From Pseudomonas sp. RIT-562 (lineage in GTDB: Bacteria > Pseudomonadota > Gammaproteobacteria > Pseudomonadales > Pseudomonadaceae): 64,000 nt of DNA. Of the stretch, positions 39,008-49,577 are shown one piece after another. The stretch's first letter is position 1. Each line of letters starts with the position of its first letter. Location: contig NZ_JAPJIV010000003.1 in the NCBI RefSeq assembly GCF_026241895.1, forward strand, positions 62,001 to 126,000. The letters run 5' to 3'. The position numbers and the translations under genes are program-made. Below the pieces are notes generated by a model that did not search any database, was not told the DNA's origin, and worked only from the letters and a program-made list of their open reading frames with translations.

Positions 39008-39706
39008 ATGCTGCAAGTCGACAAGCTGCACCAGTACTACGGCGGTAGCCACATCCTGCGCGGCCTGACATTCGAGGTGAAAGTCGGCGAAGTCACCTGC
39101 CTGCTCGGGCGCAACGGGGTGGGCAAGACCACCTTGCTCAAATGCCTGATGGGACTGCTGCCGGCCAAGGAAGGCGCAGTCAATTGGGAGGGCAAGCCGA
39201 TCACCCTGTTCAAGCCGCACCAGCGGGTGCACGCGGGGATCGCCTACGTTCCCCAGGGCCGTGAGATCTTCGGTCGACTGACCGTGGAAGAAAACCTGCT
39301 GATGGGCCTGTCGCGGTTTCCTGGCAGTGAGGCGAAGGAAGTCCCGGCGTTCATTTACGAGCTGTTTCCGGTATTGCTGCAAATGAAGCAACGCCGTGGC
39401 GGTGATTTGTCCGGTGGCCAACAGCAGCAACTGGCGATTGGTAGAGCCTTGGCCAGCCGTCCGCGCCTGCTGATCCTCGACGAACCCACCGAAGGCATTC
39501 AGCCGTCAGTGATCAAGGAAATCGGCGCGGTGATCAAGAAGCTTGCCGCTCGCGGCGACATGGCGATTTTGCTGGTGGAACAGTTTTACGATTTCGCCGC
39601 CGAACTGGCCGATCAGTACCTGGTGATGTCCCGGGGCGAGATCGTGCAACAGGGTCGCGGTGAAAATATGGAAGCCGAAGGTGTGCGCGGACTGGTTACG
39701 ATCTAG
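39008..39706 (+). CDS. urtE: Urea ABC transporter, ATP-binding protein UrtE
   Basis: UrtE is the LivF-like ATPase. The 232 residues include Walker A GRNGVGKTTLLKC, signature DLSGGQQQQLAIGRAL, Walker B LLILDEPTEGIQPS and an H-loop VEQFYDFA. The start at 39008 (MLQVDKLHQYYGGS) follows GAGGAGAAC; the longer frame from 38897 is REPIN sequence and not coding. ureD follows 30 bases later, linking uptake to hydrolysis. Confidence 0.95.
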   Translation: MLQVDKLHQYYGGSHILRGLTFEVKVGEVTCLLGRNGVGKTTLLKCLMGLLPAKEGAVNWEGKPITLFKPHQRVHAGIAYVPQGREIFGRLTVEENLLMGLSRFPGSEAKEVPAFIYELFPVLLQMKQRRGGDLSGGQQQQLAIGRALASRPRLLILDEPTEGIQPSVIKEIGAVIKKLAARGDMAILLVEQFYDFAAELADQYLVMSRGEIVQQGRGENMEAEGVRGLVTI

Positions 39707-39736
39707 TCTGTAGCGTCCTAACGATAATAAGACGAT

Positions 39737-40576
39737 ATGAATTTACCTGTTCCCACTGTCCTGTTTACCCCGAGCTGGCACGCCGAGCTGGAGCTGGGCT
39801 ACGCCCGCTTCGGCGATAGCACGCGCCCGGTTCTGCGCCGGCATCAAGGCCCGTTGCGTGTGCAAAAACACCTGTACGCCGAAGGACCCGAGGTATGCCA
39901 GCACATCATCGTCCACCCACCGGGCGGGATTGCCGGGGGTGATCGGCTGGACATCAACGCCAGCGTCGGCCGCGATGCCTGGGCGCAAATCACCAGCCCC
40001 GGCGCCGCCAAGTGGTATCGCGCCACCGGACCCGCTTATCAGCAGCTGGACTTGAACGTAGCGGCTGGTGCGACACTGGAATGGTTGCCCCAGGAGACGA
40101 TCATTTTCAGCGCGGCCCAGGCCGAACTCAGCACCTCTATCAACCTTGAAGGCGATGCCCGGCTGTTCTACTGGGACGTGGTAGCACTCGGTCGCCCGGC
40201 CAGTGGCGAACGCTTCGACCTCGGGCATTTCCAGGCACAGCTCGACATCCGCCGCGACGGCCAGTTGCTCTGGCACGAACGCCAGCGCATTGTCGGGAAC
40301 GATGGCTTGCTCGACTCACCGATCGGGCTGGATGGCCAACCGGTGTTTGCGACGTTGCTGGTAACCGGGGAGATCGACAGTGATTTGCTGCAAGCCTGCC
40401 GCTCACTGCCCAATGACGTGCGCGGGGATCTGACCCAGTTGCCGGGGCTGTTGGTGGCGCGGTGCCTGGCCGGCGAGGCCCTGCTGGCCCGCGGCTGGAT
40501 GATTGATTTATGGCGATTGCTCAGGCCGGTGTTGTTAGGCCGAGAAGCAGCCCCACCCAGAATATGGAACACCTGA
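39737..40576 (+). CDS. ureD: Urease accessory protein UreD
   Basis: UreD helps assemble the nickel centre of urease together with UreF and UreG. The 279-residue protein has the family sequences [23 protein letters not shown] and [11 protein letters not shown]. It lacks transmembrane segments. It is first in the ureD-ureA-GNAT-GNAT-ureB-ureC run. ureE, ureF and ureG are not in the window; in P. aeruginosa they are also encoded separately. Confidence 0.94.
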   Translation: MNLPVPTVLFTPSWHAELELGYARFGDSTRPVLRRHQGPLRVQKHLYAEGPEVCQHIIVHPPGGIAGGDRLDINASVGRDAWAQITSPGAAKWYRATGPAYQQLDLNVAAGATLEWLPQETIIFSAAQAELSTSINLEGDARLFYWDVVALGRPASGERFDLGHFQAQLDIRRDGQLLWHERQRIVGNDGLLDSPIGLDGQPVFATLLVTGEIDSDLLQACRSLPNDVRGDLTQLPGLLVARCLAGEALLARGWMIDLWRLLRPVLLGREAAPPRIWNT

Positions 40577-40623
40577 TCACCGATGCCCTGCATTTTTTAT
40601 TCTGCCCAGATGGATTCCCAACG

Positions 40624-40926
40624 ATGGACCTGACCCCACGCGAAAAAGACAAGCTGCTGATCTTCACCGCCGGCCTCGTTGCCGAACGGCGGTTGGCGCG
40701 CGGCGTGAAACTCAATTACCCGGAAGCCATGGCTTACATCTCCGCAGCGCTGCTCGAAGGTGCCCGCGACGGTCAGACCGTGGCCCAGCTCATGCATTTC
40801 GGCACTACCCTGCTCAGTCGCGAACAGGTGATGGAAGGCATCCCGGAAATGATCCCGGAGATCCAGGTTGAAGCGACGTTTCCCGACGGCACCAAACTGG
40901 TCACCGTTCACCAACCCATCGCCTGA
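40624..40926 (+). CDS. ureA: Urease subunit gamma
   Basis: UreA is the small gamma subunit of urease. The 100-residue protein starts [20 protein letters not shown] and carries [21 protein letters not shown] and [22 protein letters not shown] ending ([10 protein letters not shown]), all diagnostic. I start at the ATG at 40624; the longer open frame from 40510 overlaps ureD. The first acetyltransferase gene follows nine bases later. Confidence 0.97.
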   Translation: MDLTPREKDKLLIFTAGLVAERRLARGVKLNYPEAMAYISAALLEGARDGQTVAQLMHFGTTLLSREQVMEGIPEMIPEIQVEATFPDGTKLVTVHQPIA

Positions 40927-40935
40927 GGACGTGTC

Positions 40936-41469
40936 ATGACCTACCACATCCGCGATGCCATTCACGCCGACCTGCCAGCGATCCGCGACATCTACAACGA
41001 TGCCGTACTGAACACCACGGCCATCTGGAACGAACAGGCGGTCGACCTGGGTAACCGCCAGGCCTGGTTCAGTGCCCGGCAATCACAGGGTTATCCGATC
41101 CTGGTCATCGTCGACGGCGATAACACCGTACTGGGCTACGCTTCATTCGGTGACTGGCGGCCGTTCGACGGTTTCCGGCACACGGTGGAACACTCGGTGT
41201 ATGTGCGCAGCGACCAGCGCGGCAACGGCCTCGGCCCGCGACTGATGAACGTGCTGATCGAACGGGCCAAAGGCTGTGACAAGCACATCATGGTGGCCGC
41301 CATCGAAAGCGGTAACGCCGCCTCCATTCGCCTGCATGAGCGCGCCGGTTTTATCACCACTGGCCAGATGCCCCAGGTGGGCACCAAGTTCGGCCGGTGG
41401 CTGGACCTGACCTTCATGCAACTGACGCTCAATCCTGGCGCGCAACCGCCGATCGCCAGCAAGGAGTAA
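40936..41469 (+). CDS. GNAT acetyltransferase, phosphinothricin/methionine-sulfoximine type
   Basis: This 177-residue enzyme resembles the Pat/MddA-type N-acetyltransferases that inactivate phosphinothricin or L-methionine sulfoximine. It has IRDAIHADLPAIRDIYNDAV, the substrate-side ESVYVR-like EHSVYVRSDQRGNGLGPRLM with the acetyl-CoA loop (RGNGLG), and ESGNAASIRLHERAGF. As I recall, PA4866, the homologue in P. aeruginosa, also lies between ureA and ureB. The natural substrate is uncertain. Confidence 0.88.
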   Translation: MTYHIRDAIHADLPAIRDIYNDAVLNTTAIWNEQAVDLGNRQAWFSARQSQGYPILVIVDGDNTVLGYASFGDWRPFDGFRHTVEHSVYVRSDQRGNGLGPRLMNVLIERAKGCDKHIMVAAIESGNAASIRLHERAGFITTGQMPQVGTKFGRWLDLTFMQLTLNPGAQPPIASKE

Positions 41470-42008
<539 letters not shown>

Positions 42009-42009
<1 letters not shown>

Positions 42010-42314
42010 TGATTCCCGGTGAATACCAGATCCAGCCCGGCGACATCGAACTCAACGCAGGCCGCCGCACGATCAGCCTGAAGGTGGCCAACAGTGGCGA
42101 CCGACCGATTCAGGTCGGCTCGCACTACCATTTTTTTGAAACCAACGACGCGCTCACCTTCGACCGCGCGGCCAGCCGTGGCATGCGCCTGAACATTCCA
42201 GCCGGCACCGCCGTGCGCTTCGAACCGGGGCAGAGTCGCGAGGTGGAATTGGTCGATCTCGCCGGGCATCGGCGGGTGTTCGGGTTTGCCGGGCGGATCA
42301 TGGGTGACCTTTGA
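42009..42314 (+). CDS. ureB: Urease subunit beta
   Basis: UreB is the beta subunit of urease. The 101-residue protein begins [19 protein letters not shown] and has [12 protein letters not shown] and [18 protein letters not shown], all invariant in the family. I use the ATG at 42009, which overlaps the stop of the preceding acetyltransferase, instead of the TTG one codon earlier. Confidence 0.97.
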
Positions 42315-42338
42315 GCAATGCGGTGCTTGCAATGGCCC

Positions 42339-42365
42339 CATCGCGGGCAAGCCTTGCTCCCACAG
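42339..42365. repeat. Single REP element between ureB and ureC
   Basis: CATCGCGGGCAAGCCTTGCT followed by CCCACAG is one arm of a fourth REP class, also found as a pair at 59040. No partner arm is present here. Confidence 0.8.
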
Positions 42366-42402
42366 GTGAACCTACAACACAATTGAACCCCAAGGCATGC
42401 GC

Positions 42403-44103
42403 ATGAAAATTTCCAAACAAGCCTACGCCGACATGTTCGGCCCCACCGTCGGTGACAAGGTTCGCCTTGCCGACACCGAACTGTGGATCGAAGTGGAAAA
42501 AGACTTCACCACCTACGGCGAAGAAGTGAAGTTCGGCGGCGGAAAAGTCATCCGCGACGGCCAGGGCCAAAGCCAGCTGCTGGCCGCTGAAGTCGTCGAT
42601 ACGGTGATCACCAACGCGCTGATCATCGACCATTGGGGCATCGTCAAAGCCGACGTCGGTCTCAAGGACGGTCGCATCGCCGGCATCGGCAAAGCCGGCA
42701 ACCCGGACGTGCAACCGAACGTGACCATCGCCATCGGCGCCAGCACCGAAGTCATCGCCGGCGAAGGCATGATCCTCACCGCTGGCGGCATCGACACGCA
42801 CATCCACTTCATCTGCCCGCAGCAGATCGAAGAGGCGCTGATGAGTGGCGTCACCACCATGATCGGTGGCGGCACTGGCCCAGCGACTGGAACCAACGCC
42901 ACCACCTGCACCTCCGGGCCGTGGCACCTGGCTCGGATGCTTCAGGCGGCGGATGCGTTCCCGATGAACATCGGTCTCACCGGCAAGGGCAACGCCAGCT
43001 TGCCGGAGCCGTTGATCGAACAGGTCAAGGCCGGCGCCATCGGCCTCAAACTGCACGAAGACTGGGGCACCACGCCGGCAAGCATCGACAATTGCCTCAA
43101 CGTCGCCGACCAGTACGACGTGCAGGTGGCGATTCATACCGACACGCTCAATGAGTCCGGCTTCGTCGAGACCACCCTCGGCGCCTTCAAGGGACGCACC
43201 ATCCACACCTATCACACTGAGGGCGCAGGCGGCGGCCATGCGCCAGACATCATCAAGGCTTGCGGCTTCGCCAACGTGCTCCCGAGCTCGACCAACCCGA
43301 CCCGGCCGTTCACCCGCAACACCATCGACGAACACCTGGACATGCTGATGGTCTGCCACCACCTGGACCCGAGCATTGCCGAAGACGTGGCCTTCGCCGA
43401 AAGCCGCATCCGCCGCGAAACCATTGCCGCCGAAGATATCCTCCACGACCTCGGGGCGTTCTCGATGATCAGCTCCGACAGCCAGGCCATGGGACGCGTC
43501 GGTGAGGTGATCACCCGCACCTGGCAGACCGCCGACAAGATGAAAAAACAGCGCGGCCCCCTTCCCGGAGATGGCCCCGGCAACGATAACTTCCGCGCCA
43601 AGCGCTACATCGCCAAATACACTATCAACCCGGCGATTACCCATGGCGTCAGCCATGAAGTGGGCTCAGTTGAAGTGGGCAAGTGGGCCGACCTGGTACT
43701 CTGGCGGCCGGCATTTTTCGGGGTCAAGCCGACGCTGATCCTCAAAGGCGGCGCGATTGCGGCCAGCCTGATGGGTGACGCCAACGCCTCGATTCCTACG
43801 CCGCAACCGGTGCACTACCGACCGATGTTTGCCAGTTATGGTGGCTCGCTGCATGCCACCAGCCTGACCTTTATCAGCCAGGCGGCACAGGACGCGGGGT
43901 TGCCTGAGGCCCTCGGTTTGAAGAAGAAAATCGCCGTGGTCAGAGGCTGCCGCGATGTGCAGAAAACCGACCTGATCCACAACGATTACCTGCCAACTAT
44001 CGATGTCGACCCGCAGACCTATCAGGTAAAGGCCGACGGTGTGTTGCTGTGGTGTGAACCAGCGGATGTGTTGCCGATGGCGCAACGCTATTTTCTGTTC
44101 TGA
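42403..44103 (+). CDS. ureC: Urease subunit alpha
   Basis: UreC carries the dinickel active site that hydrolyses urea to ammonia and carbamate. The 566-residue protein starts [19 protein letters not shown] and has nickel ligands in GIDTHIHF, the carbamylated lysine K216 in [19 protein letters not shown], and the catalytic flap [20 protein letters not shown]. The length is normal for the family. The ATG at 42397 two codons earlier is an alternative start. ureC ends the block and is convergent with the large effector gene. Confidence 0.97.
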   Translation: MKISKQAYADMFGPTVGDKVRLADTELWIEVEKDFTTYGEEVKFGGGKVIRDGQGQSQLLAAEVVDTVITNALIIDHWGIVKADVGLKDGRIAGIGKAGNPDVQPNVTIAIGASTEVIAGEGMILTAGGIDTHIHFICPQQIEEALMSGVTTMIGGGTGPATGTNATTCTSGPWHLARMLQAADAFPMNIGLTGKGNASLPEPLIEQVKAGAIGLKLHEDWGTTPASIDNCLNVADQYDVQVAIHTDTLNESGFVETTLGAFKGRTIHTYHTEGAGGGHAPDIIKACGFANVLPSSTNPTRPFTRNTIDEHLDMLMVCHHLDPSIAEDVAFAESRIRRETIAAEDILHDLGAFSMISSDSQAMGRVGEVITRTWQTADKMKKQRGPLPGDGPGNDNFRAKRYIAKYTINPAITHGVSHEVGSVEVGKWADLVLWRPAFFGVKPTLILKGGAIAASLMGDANASIPTPQPVHYRPMFASYGGSLHATSLTFISQAAQDAGLPEALGLKKKIAVVRGCRDVQKTDLIHNDYLPTIDVDPQTYQVKADGVLLWCEPADVLPMAQRYFLF

Positions 44104-44167
44104 CTCAGGAGAAACCCTGCCAAAGGCTAGACAAACAACGACTAGCCATCATTGTCAGACTTGGTCG

Positions 44168-47100
44168 CTAAAGTTTTGCCCGAGCCATCGCTTCCTGGGT
44201 AAGTTTCTTGAGCAGGCTTATTTCTTCGACATTGATGGCCGTCAGCAGAGCGCCGTACTCAAGGTCAGTCATTATCCGGCCAGGTGCAACTTCACTGTCT
44301 TGTTTGCCCAGCACTTTGGCCAGGGTCGTTATCCTGTTACGCAATTGCTCCCGCCGGGTCACGTCAGTAGTAGCTGCCCACTCTTTTTGGGCAATTTGCA
44401 AATCGAGGGCTGCGTCGATTCTGCGCCGAAAATTCTTGAAAGCGCTGCGGTTCGACCCTTGAATGTAGGACGACCAGAACTCCTGCTCGATGATAGCGTC
44501 GCGCAGCTGCCCACCCTCCTCCAACGCCAACACCCGAGTGAAGGCATCTTCGATATTGAGCGGTGTGACATCAGGCTCGGCAAAAAACATGTCCCGTGAT
44601 TGCCAAGGCAGATCCAGACGCTCAGCCAGCTTTGTTGCGTAGGCAAGATGGATTTCAACCTCATCGATGGACCTGACGCTGTTGCCCTCCGCATCCCGCT
44701 GAATGATCAAATCGCCATCTTCATCATATGCAGGAAACTTGCGGCCCTGGCGTAGCAATTCGGCCACTCGTCCTCGGGCGATTTTGCCCAGCTCATCCAG
44801 ACGGGCTTTACCTTTGGCCAGGGTCACCAGTTCAGCCTCCACCAGATCCTTGCTGACGAGGTCATAAGCTTCCTGCACCAGTACTTCGACCCCCATGGCA
44901 TTAAACAGCTGGGCCCCGCAATCAACGCAGGTGGTGGGAGCGGCGGCCATTGTGAACAGCTTTTCGCGTAAGTGAGTATTGCCGGCCATGGCTTCAAGCA
45001 TTCGCCAGACCTTATTACTCAGGTCGGACCTGAAGGCCTCAGATGCGTCTGCCGACCCCTCAAGCTTGCGTATCTCCCTGAAAAATCCTTCAGAGCCGAA
45101 CTCATCGTCCACCGCACTCCAGATCGTGCGCTTCAACTCTCGCTGTTCAGGTGTCGCCCGCTGTTCGTTCGGCAAGGCGCGAATCCAGAATCTGCTATCC
45201 GAGATTGCGCTGGAGGGTAAACGTCGGTCTGGATCAAGACCGACGGACTCAATGTAAGTCTTGAGCGTCTGCAGGCTTTCGGCTGAGAGCCATGGAGAGT
45301 CACGATTGAGCAAGGTCCGCGCGACGATTTCGGCGCGAAACGAGCCAGGGGCTACCTGGGGAATTTGCGTGATTGGATTACCCATCAACCTCACGTCGAA
45401 ATGCAGAGGCCGGGGCTGGGAAAAGATTCCGATTGGCCAGGTGACGAGACCCGTGTTCGATAAATTCAGGATGTGCAGGTCAGGCATTCGACTGACGTCG
45501 GGCAGTAGGGTCAGTGGATTGTTTTCCATCCCCAGAACCTTCAACCGAGTCAGGCTCTTGAGGGTACTCACGGCTTGCTCCGTCAATACGATCAGGTTAT
45601 CGCCCACGTGCAGCTCCAGCAGGTGGGGCATGTCGCCCAGTACCGCCGGGAGGCGAGTCAGCTGGTTGCCGACCAAATTGAGGGCGCGCAGTTGGCGGAA
45701 GTGTCCGAGAAAGCTCTCCCCCCCATTGCCGAATCCTGAACGACTGAGTTTCAGCCGGGTTACGTGATCAAAATTGGCGTCCAATGCCGGCAGGCTCAGC
45801 AGCTGCCACTGCAACGATGTATCACTCAAGTCGAGGCTCTGGCCGCGATAATTGCCATAGGCGTCATGATCCCGTGCTCCGGTTCTTTGCCAGGCCTGTT
45901 TGAGTGCTTTGATGATTTTAATCCGCGCCCCCCACTCCCTGTGGAACTGCGGGCTATCTCTTTCGCCGGCCCACGGATTCGGTGCCCTCAGCCAGGTTTG
46001 CAGGCTGTGATCAAGTTTCCTGTACTCACTTTCAAGCTGCTGCAACTGCCGGTCCGGTGAGCCCTCTTGCGCTTTCAGGGTTTCGACGAATTCATTGATC
46101 TGCGCGGTGCTCATATCGGGGTACAGCTCGCTGACCCGGGTCTCGACAGTTCTCGACCATCGACCCAGGCCGCGACCGCTAAGTGGGTACCCACGTCGAC
46201 CGTCAGGCAAAACCGACTGCGGTTTGAAGAACGGCTTCCTGACTGGCTGCATCTTCAGGACCGAGCGCAGTTCATCACGCGCGAGGGCCTGTTCCTGGAT
46301 GCGCAGTTCCAACTCGATTCCCTGCCCGACATGGGGCAAGCCCAAGGCTTTACGCGTCTCATCCGGTAGTGCGTGCTGCAGGGCGGCAAAAAGGTTATCG
46401 CTGCCATGCAGGTGATTGTCCTGCGCGTCGCGAGCTTCGTATTGCCCATCCCCCACATGAACCAACACCTTTCGTACGGGAGCATCGTGGATACCGACTG
46501 TGGCTCGAAGCAATCCAGAAAAAGAGTTTTCACGGACTTCAATGCACATATTGCTATCCCACCCCGGGAGCTTTTCCAGGGTATGCAGCACAAGCCTTTC
46601 GGTGTCCGGGTTGGCCAAGTCGTTCAGATACAGCCCTTCATACGCCCGCGCCAGCCGCACCTGTTGCTGCAGCAGGCGAGCGGCTTCGGCCAACCTTAAC
46701 GGAACTCGACCCTTGCTCATTTGGGCTAATTCCGCGGCAGATGCATCAACCAGCACTGCCTTGGCCATATTCGAAGGCAGGTTGGAAAAGTTGCGCTTTA
46801 TCAGTTGAACGTTACGATCGCCTTCCGCACTGCGATCACTGTACAAACGCTTGAAGATCCGACTGCTGGCCATATTCGCCCGATCAGCAAGCCTGCTTTT
46901 TAAGGCCTCGATGCGCGCATCCGCAGTCTGTGGAGGATGCTGCCCAAGCAGCCCCTTGATTTGTATTTCATTGAGGGATTCGACAGCGCGCCTGGGCAAG
47001 ACGCCCGCCATGAGTTCGCTTCGGCTAATATGAACAATGGTTGAACGCGCCGCGTGCGGAGCACCGTGGGAAACCGAGATCGAACCGGACGCAGTGGTTT

Positions 47101-49318
47101 CCACCACTTCGATGGCGGCATCACCAGGCCATCCGAGCAGTTCAACCATCAGGGAGGCTGCGTAGTCACAAACATCACGCGGCAGAGCTCCGCGGCTGAT
47201 CTGCCGCGAGAATCCCTTGGCATCGGCGTACGCATTAAAGCGTTTAACGACGTCGACCAACATTTCCGGCATCGGCTCACGGTCGGCATGCATTCTGCGC
47301 AGGACATCCTCAGAAACATCACTCACCCTGCGAATCTGCTCCAGTTCGGTATCGCTGAATGCTCTTACCGAGTGCCCCAGACGCCTGACCAAACGCGCGC
47401 CCTCCCACGTCCGAGGCTGTTCCGCTTCATGAGCCCAGGCCCCGCTACCGTTGTGGTTCAACTCGGGGGCATAAGCGTCCGGGCGGGTTGGGTGCTGGAT
47501 CCGGTATTGGCCGGTAGCCGGCTCCTTTTTCACCGCGTAGGTTTTATCTTCCAGCGTTAACAGGCGCTGTTCATCGTAATGATGCAAGCCCAGATCATCA
47601 GGGGGTATTTCTGGAAGCGGGACTTTTTGTTCGTAGGGCTGCAGGTCGGGTTTCCACAGAAGGCTTTTGCCGCCAGGCATTTCGACGAGTTTCAACCGAT
47701 TGACGATTCCTGGAGCGTTGATCGCGGGTATGACTTTAGAACCGGCTGCAACAAAAGCCACATTTAACGCGACACTCGAAAAATGCTCCCACATCTCCTT
47801 GTATTCGCCTGCCTCGCTGGCCTCGATTCCTTCGAATACCTCCGACATCATTTGCGCGGCGCCAACCGCCAGCATGATTTCGCCAAGACCGGGGACCACA
47901 AAGGCGGCGAGATTGAACACACTCTCCACCGCCCCGAGGTAACTCTCCATTCTCTTGAGCCGTGCCTGTTGGTCTTCATCACCGGTAGGAACCGCCAGGG
48001 CCCGAGCATCGTTGATGATTTTGTCGACACGATCCTGGCGTAGATGCTCCCAGACATTACCCTGAACGGACTTTTCCCCGAATAACAGACGGACCCTGCG
48101 CTGATTCGCCAGAGGCGTGTAGTCCTCGGAGTGTGAATGGCTCTCAGACGGGTCGAGGTGCTTGGCTAATGAGCGGAGAAATTCGCCTTGCTGTCCTTGC
48201 GGAATAAAACGACTAAAAAAAACACGATAGGCCGCCTGATGTAAACGCGCCTTCAGATCAACCTCAAAATCCGTCGAGGAGGCGTACTCCTTGAGCGGCT
48301 GAACCGGATCACCGGGAATATAGACGACCAGGCGCTCCACACGATCGCTGCTTTGGCGATCAGGCCCGATCAGCAAAATCGCGCTCAGGTCCACATCGAG
48401 CATCTTCAGTCCGGCATAACCCACCGCTTGCCCATCCAACGTAATACCGGATTTGTCACCCACTATCTGCAGCACCATCCGGTACGCTTCGGCGCTGATG
48501 CCTGACCTGACCTCAGGCGCTTGCGGCGTCAGATATTGCATATAGGCGGTATGAGCCGACACGGCCAGCATGTGCTGCTGGTTGCGAGTTATTGCGGCGT
48601 TTACTGCTGCACGCTTTTCGGGGTCATCCGGCGTGAGAATGGCACTGATGTGCTCCTGATAGCGTCGGCCCAGATCCAGGTTGCGACAGAGTTGGGCAAA
48701 GGCCTCAGGGGCGATTGGCACCGCCTGCTCCTTGACCGCATCCCACGTCGCAATGACCTCTGAATCGTAAGAACTCCACCGGGTGATCACTTCACAATCA
48801 CCACAGCTATTTTTTATTGTTTCATCGAGCTCGAAGTTACCCAGCGCGGCCTCCAGCAAAGTAATGCCGCGGTAGACATAGTTCAGTGGAGAGTCAGTCA
48901 CATGTTCCATAACAAGAAACTGATAGTAGTCGTTTCGCGGCGGTGTCCCTAAACGGTATTTGCGGGCAAAAAACACCTGTTTCACATTCAGCTTAAGTTT
49001 GAATTCAGCCTGAATCGCCTGGACCAGCAATGGCTCGGCAAACTCAAGGACATCCTGAATGCCACTGAGGATTTTTTCGACGCTACTCAGTGAGTTACGA
49101 AAAGCTGCATGACTTTCTTTTGAAGCGGCTCTCAATATTGAAGATGCTTTTCTATACCAGTGCGGAAGATCAAGCTGATGAGAGCCAAGTTCTTTTTGTC
49201 TTGCCAGGGAAGAATCCTTGTACCAGCGGGGAATATTGACCTGCAAAAAATCATGGTGAAGCCCTGAGGATTGCTTAGGAAAAGTCTCACTTATTTGTAA
49301 AAGCTCATGCTCTGACAT
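44168..49318 (-). CDS. Large LRR effector with NEL-type E3 ubiquitin ligase domain and dermonecrotic-toxin-like N-terminus
   Basis: This 1716-residue protein looks like a secreted effector. The first two thirds resemble the dermonecrotic toxin (DUF6543) proteins of plant-associated Pseudomonas, with two hydrophobic stretches near 465-535 (AAFVVPGLGEIMLAVGAAQM). Leucine-rich repeats follow at about 1190-1300 (LRALNLVGNQLTRLP, LKVLGMENNPLTLLPDVS). The C-terminal 400 residues match NEL E3 ligases (IpaH/SspH type): the catalytic C-x-D motif is C1464-V-D1466 in PTTCVDCGAQL, followed by the helical thumb. There is no Sec signal. No type III or type VI machinery or chaperone is nearby, so the secretion route is unknown. 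The host substrate is unknown too. Confidence 0.87.
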   Translation of the reverse strand: MSEHELLQISETFPKQSSGLHHDFLQVNIPRWYKDSSLARQKELGSHQLDLPHWYRKASSILRAASKESHAAFRNSLSSVEKILSGIQDVLEFAEPLLVQAIQAEFKLKLNVKQVFFARKYRLGTPPRNDYYQFLVMEHVTDSPLNYVYRGITLLEAALGNFELDETIKNSCGDCEVITRWSSYDSEVIATWDAVKEQAVPIAPEAFAQLCRNLDLGRRYQEHISAILTPDDPEKRAAVNAAITRNQQHMLAVSAHTAYMQYLTPQAPEVRSGISAEAYRMVLQIVGDKSGITLDGQAVGYAGLKMLDVDLSAILLIGPDRQSSDRVERLVVYIPGDPVQPLKEYASSTDFEVDLKARLHQAAYRVFFSRFIPQGQQGEFLRSLAKHLDPSESHSHSEDYTPLANQRRVRLLFGEKSVQGNVWEHLRQDRVDKIINDARALAVPTGDEDQQARLKRMESYLGAVESVFNLAAFVVPGLGEIMLAVGAAQMMSEVFEGIEASEAGEYKEMWEHFSSVALNVAFVAAGSKVIPAINAPGIVNRLKLVEMPGGKSLLWKPDLQPYEQKVPLPEIPPDDLGLHHYDEQRLLTLEDKTYAVKKEPATGQYRIQHPTRPDAYAPELNHNGSGAWAHEAEQPRTWEGARLVRRLGHSVRAFSDTELEQIRRVSDVSEDVLRRMHADREPMPEMLVDVVKRFNAYADAKGFSRQISRGALPRDVCDYAASLMVELLGWPGDAAIEVVETTASGSISVSHGAPHAARSTIVHISRSELMAGVLPRRAVESLNEIQIKGLLGQHPPQTADARIEALKSRLADRANMASSRIFKRLYSDRSAEGDRNVQLIKRNFSNLPSNMAKAVLVDASAAELAQMSKGRVPLRLAEAARLLQQQVRLARAYEGLYLNDLANPDTERLVLHTLEKLPGWDSNMCIEVRENSFSGLLRATVGIHDAPVRKVLVHVGDGQYEARDAQDNHLHGSDNLFAALQHALPDETRKALGLPHVGQGIELELRIQEQALARDELRSVLKMQPVRKPFFKPQSVLPDGRRGYPLSGRGLGRWSRTVETRVSELYPDMSTAQINEFVETLKAQEGSPDRQLQQLESEYRKLDHSLQTWLRAPNPWAGERDSPQFHREWGARIKIIKALKQAWQRTGARDHDAYGNYRGQSLDLSDTSLQWQLLSLPALDANFDHVTRLKLSRSGFGNGGESFLGHFRQLRALNLVGNQLTRLPAVLGDMPHLLELHVGDNLIVLTEQAVSTLKSLTRLKVLGMENNPLTLLPDVSRMPDLHILNLSNTGLVTWPIGIFSQPRPLHFDVRLMGNPITQIPQVAPGSFRAEIVARTLLNRDSPWLSAESLQTLKTYIESVGLDPDRRLPSSAISDSRFWIRALPNEQRATPEQRELKRTIWSAVDDEFGSEGFFREIRKLEGSADASEAFRSDLSNKVWRMLEAMAGNTHLREKLFTMAAAPTTCVDCGAQLFNAMGVEVLVQEAYDLVSKDLVEAELVTLAKGKARLDELGKIARGRVAELLRQGRKFPAYDEDGDLIIQRDAEGNSVRSIDEVEIHLAYATKLAERLDLPWQSRDMFFAEPDVTPLNIEDAFTRVLALEEGGQLRDAIIEQEFWSSYIQGSNRSAFKNFRRRIDAALDLQIAQKEWAATTDVTRREQLRNRITTLAKVLGKQDSEVAPGRIMTDLEYGALLTAINVEEISLLKKLTQEAMARAKL

Positions 49319-49577
49319 TTTGTTACGGCCTTAGACACTGAATAAGTTATTCAGCTTACTCATCGACATCTCAAATAAAAAACCGAAAGCGCCGATTTTT
49401 ATAGTCATGAAAACACTCATAACACTTCGGAATAACTGTCGTGAACAACAACTAAATACTACCCATCGCGAAACAATCAACGAAGCGAGCACTTAGGCAT
49501 ACCGCTTTTGAACAACGACAACGGCGCCCGAATGCGCCACAATTCATGAAATTTCCAGCCCCTTAAGGTCACCGGCC

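Noticed and set aside
44104..44140. Short inverted repeat (GGCTAG with CTAGCC) after ureC as a terminator
   Set aside because: Only six base pairs with a large loop and no T run; too weak to list.
44104..44167. Apparent lack of ureE, ureF and ureG after ureC as a broken urease cluster
   Set aside because: In pseudomonads such as P. aeruginosa these accessory genes are encoded at a separate locus, so absence here is normal.
49319..49577. HrpL-type promoter for the NEL effector or the SET-domain gene
   Set aside because: No GGAACC with CCAC at the correct spacing was found upstream of either gene (also checked 52361-52710), so type III regulation cannot be claimed.
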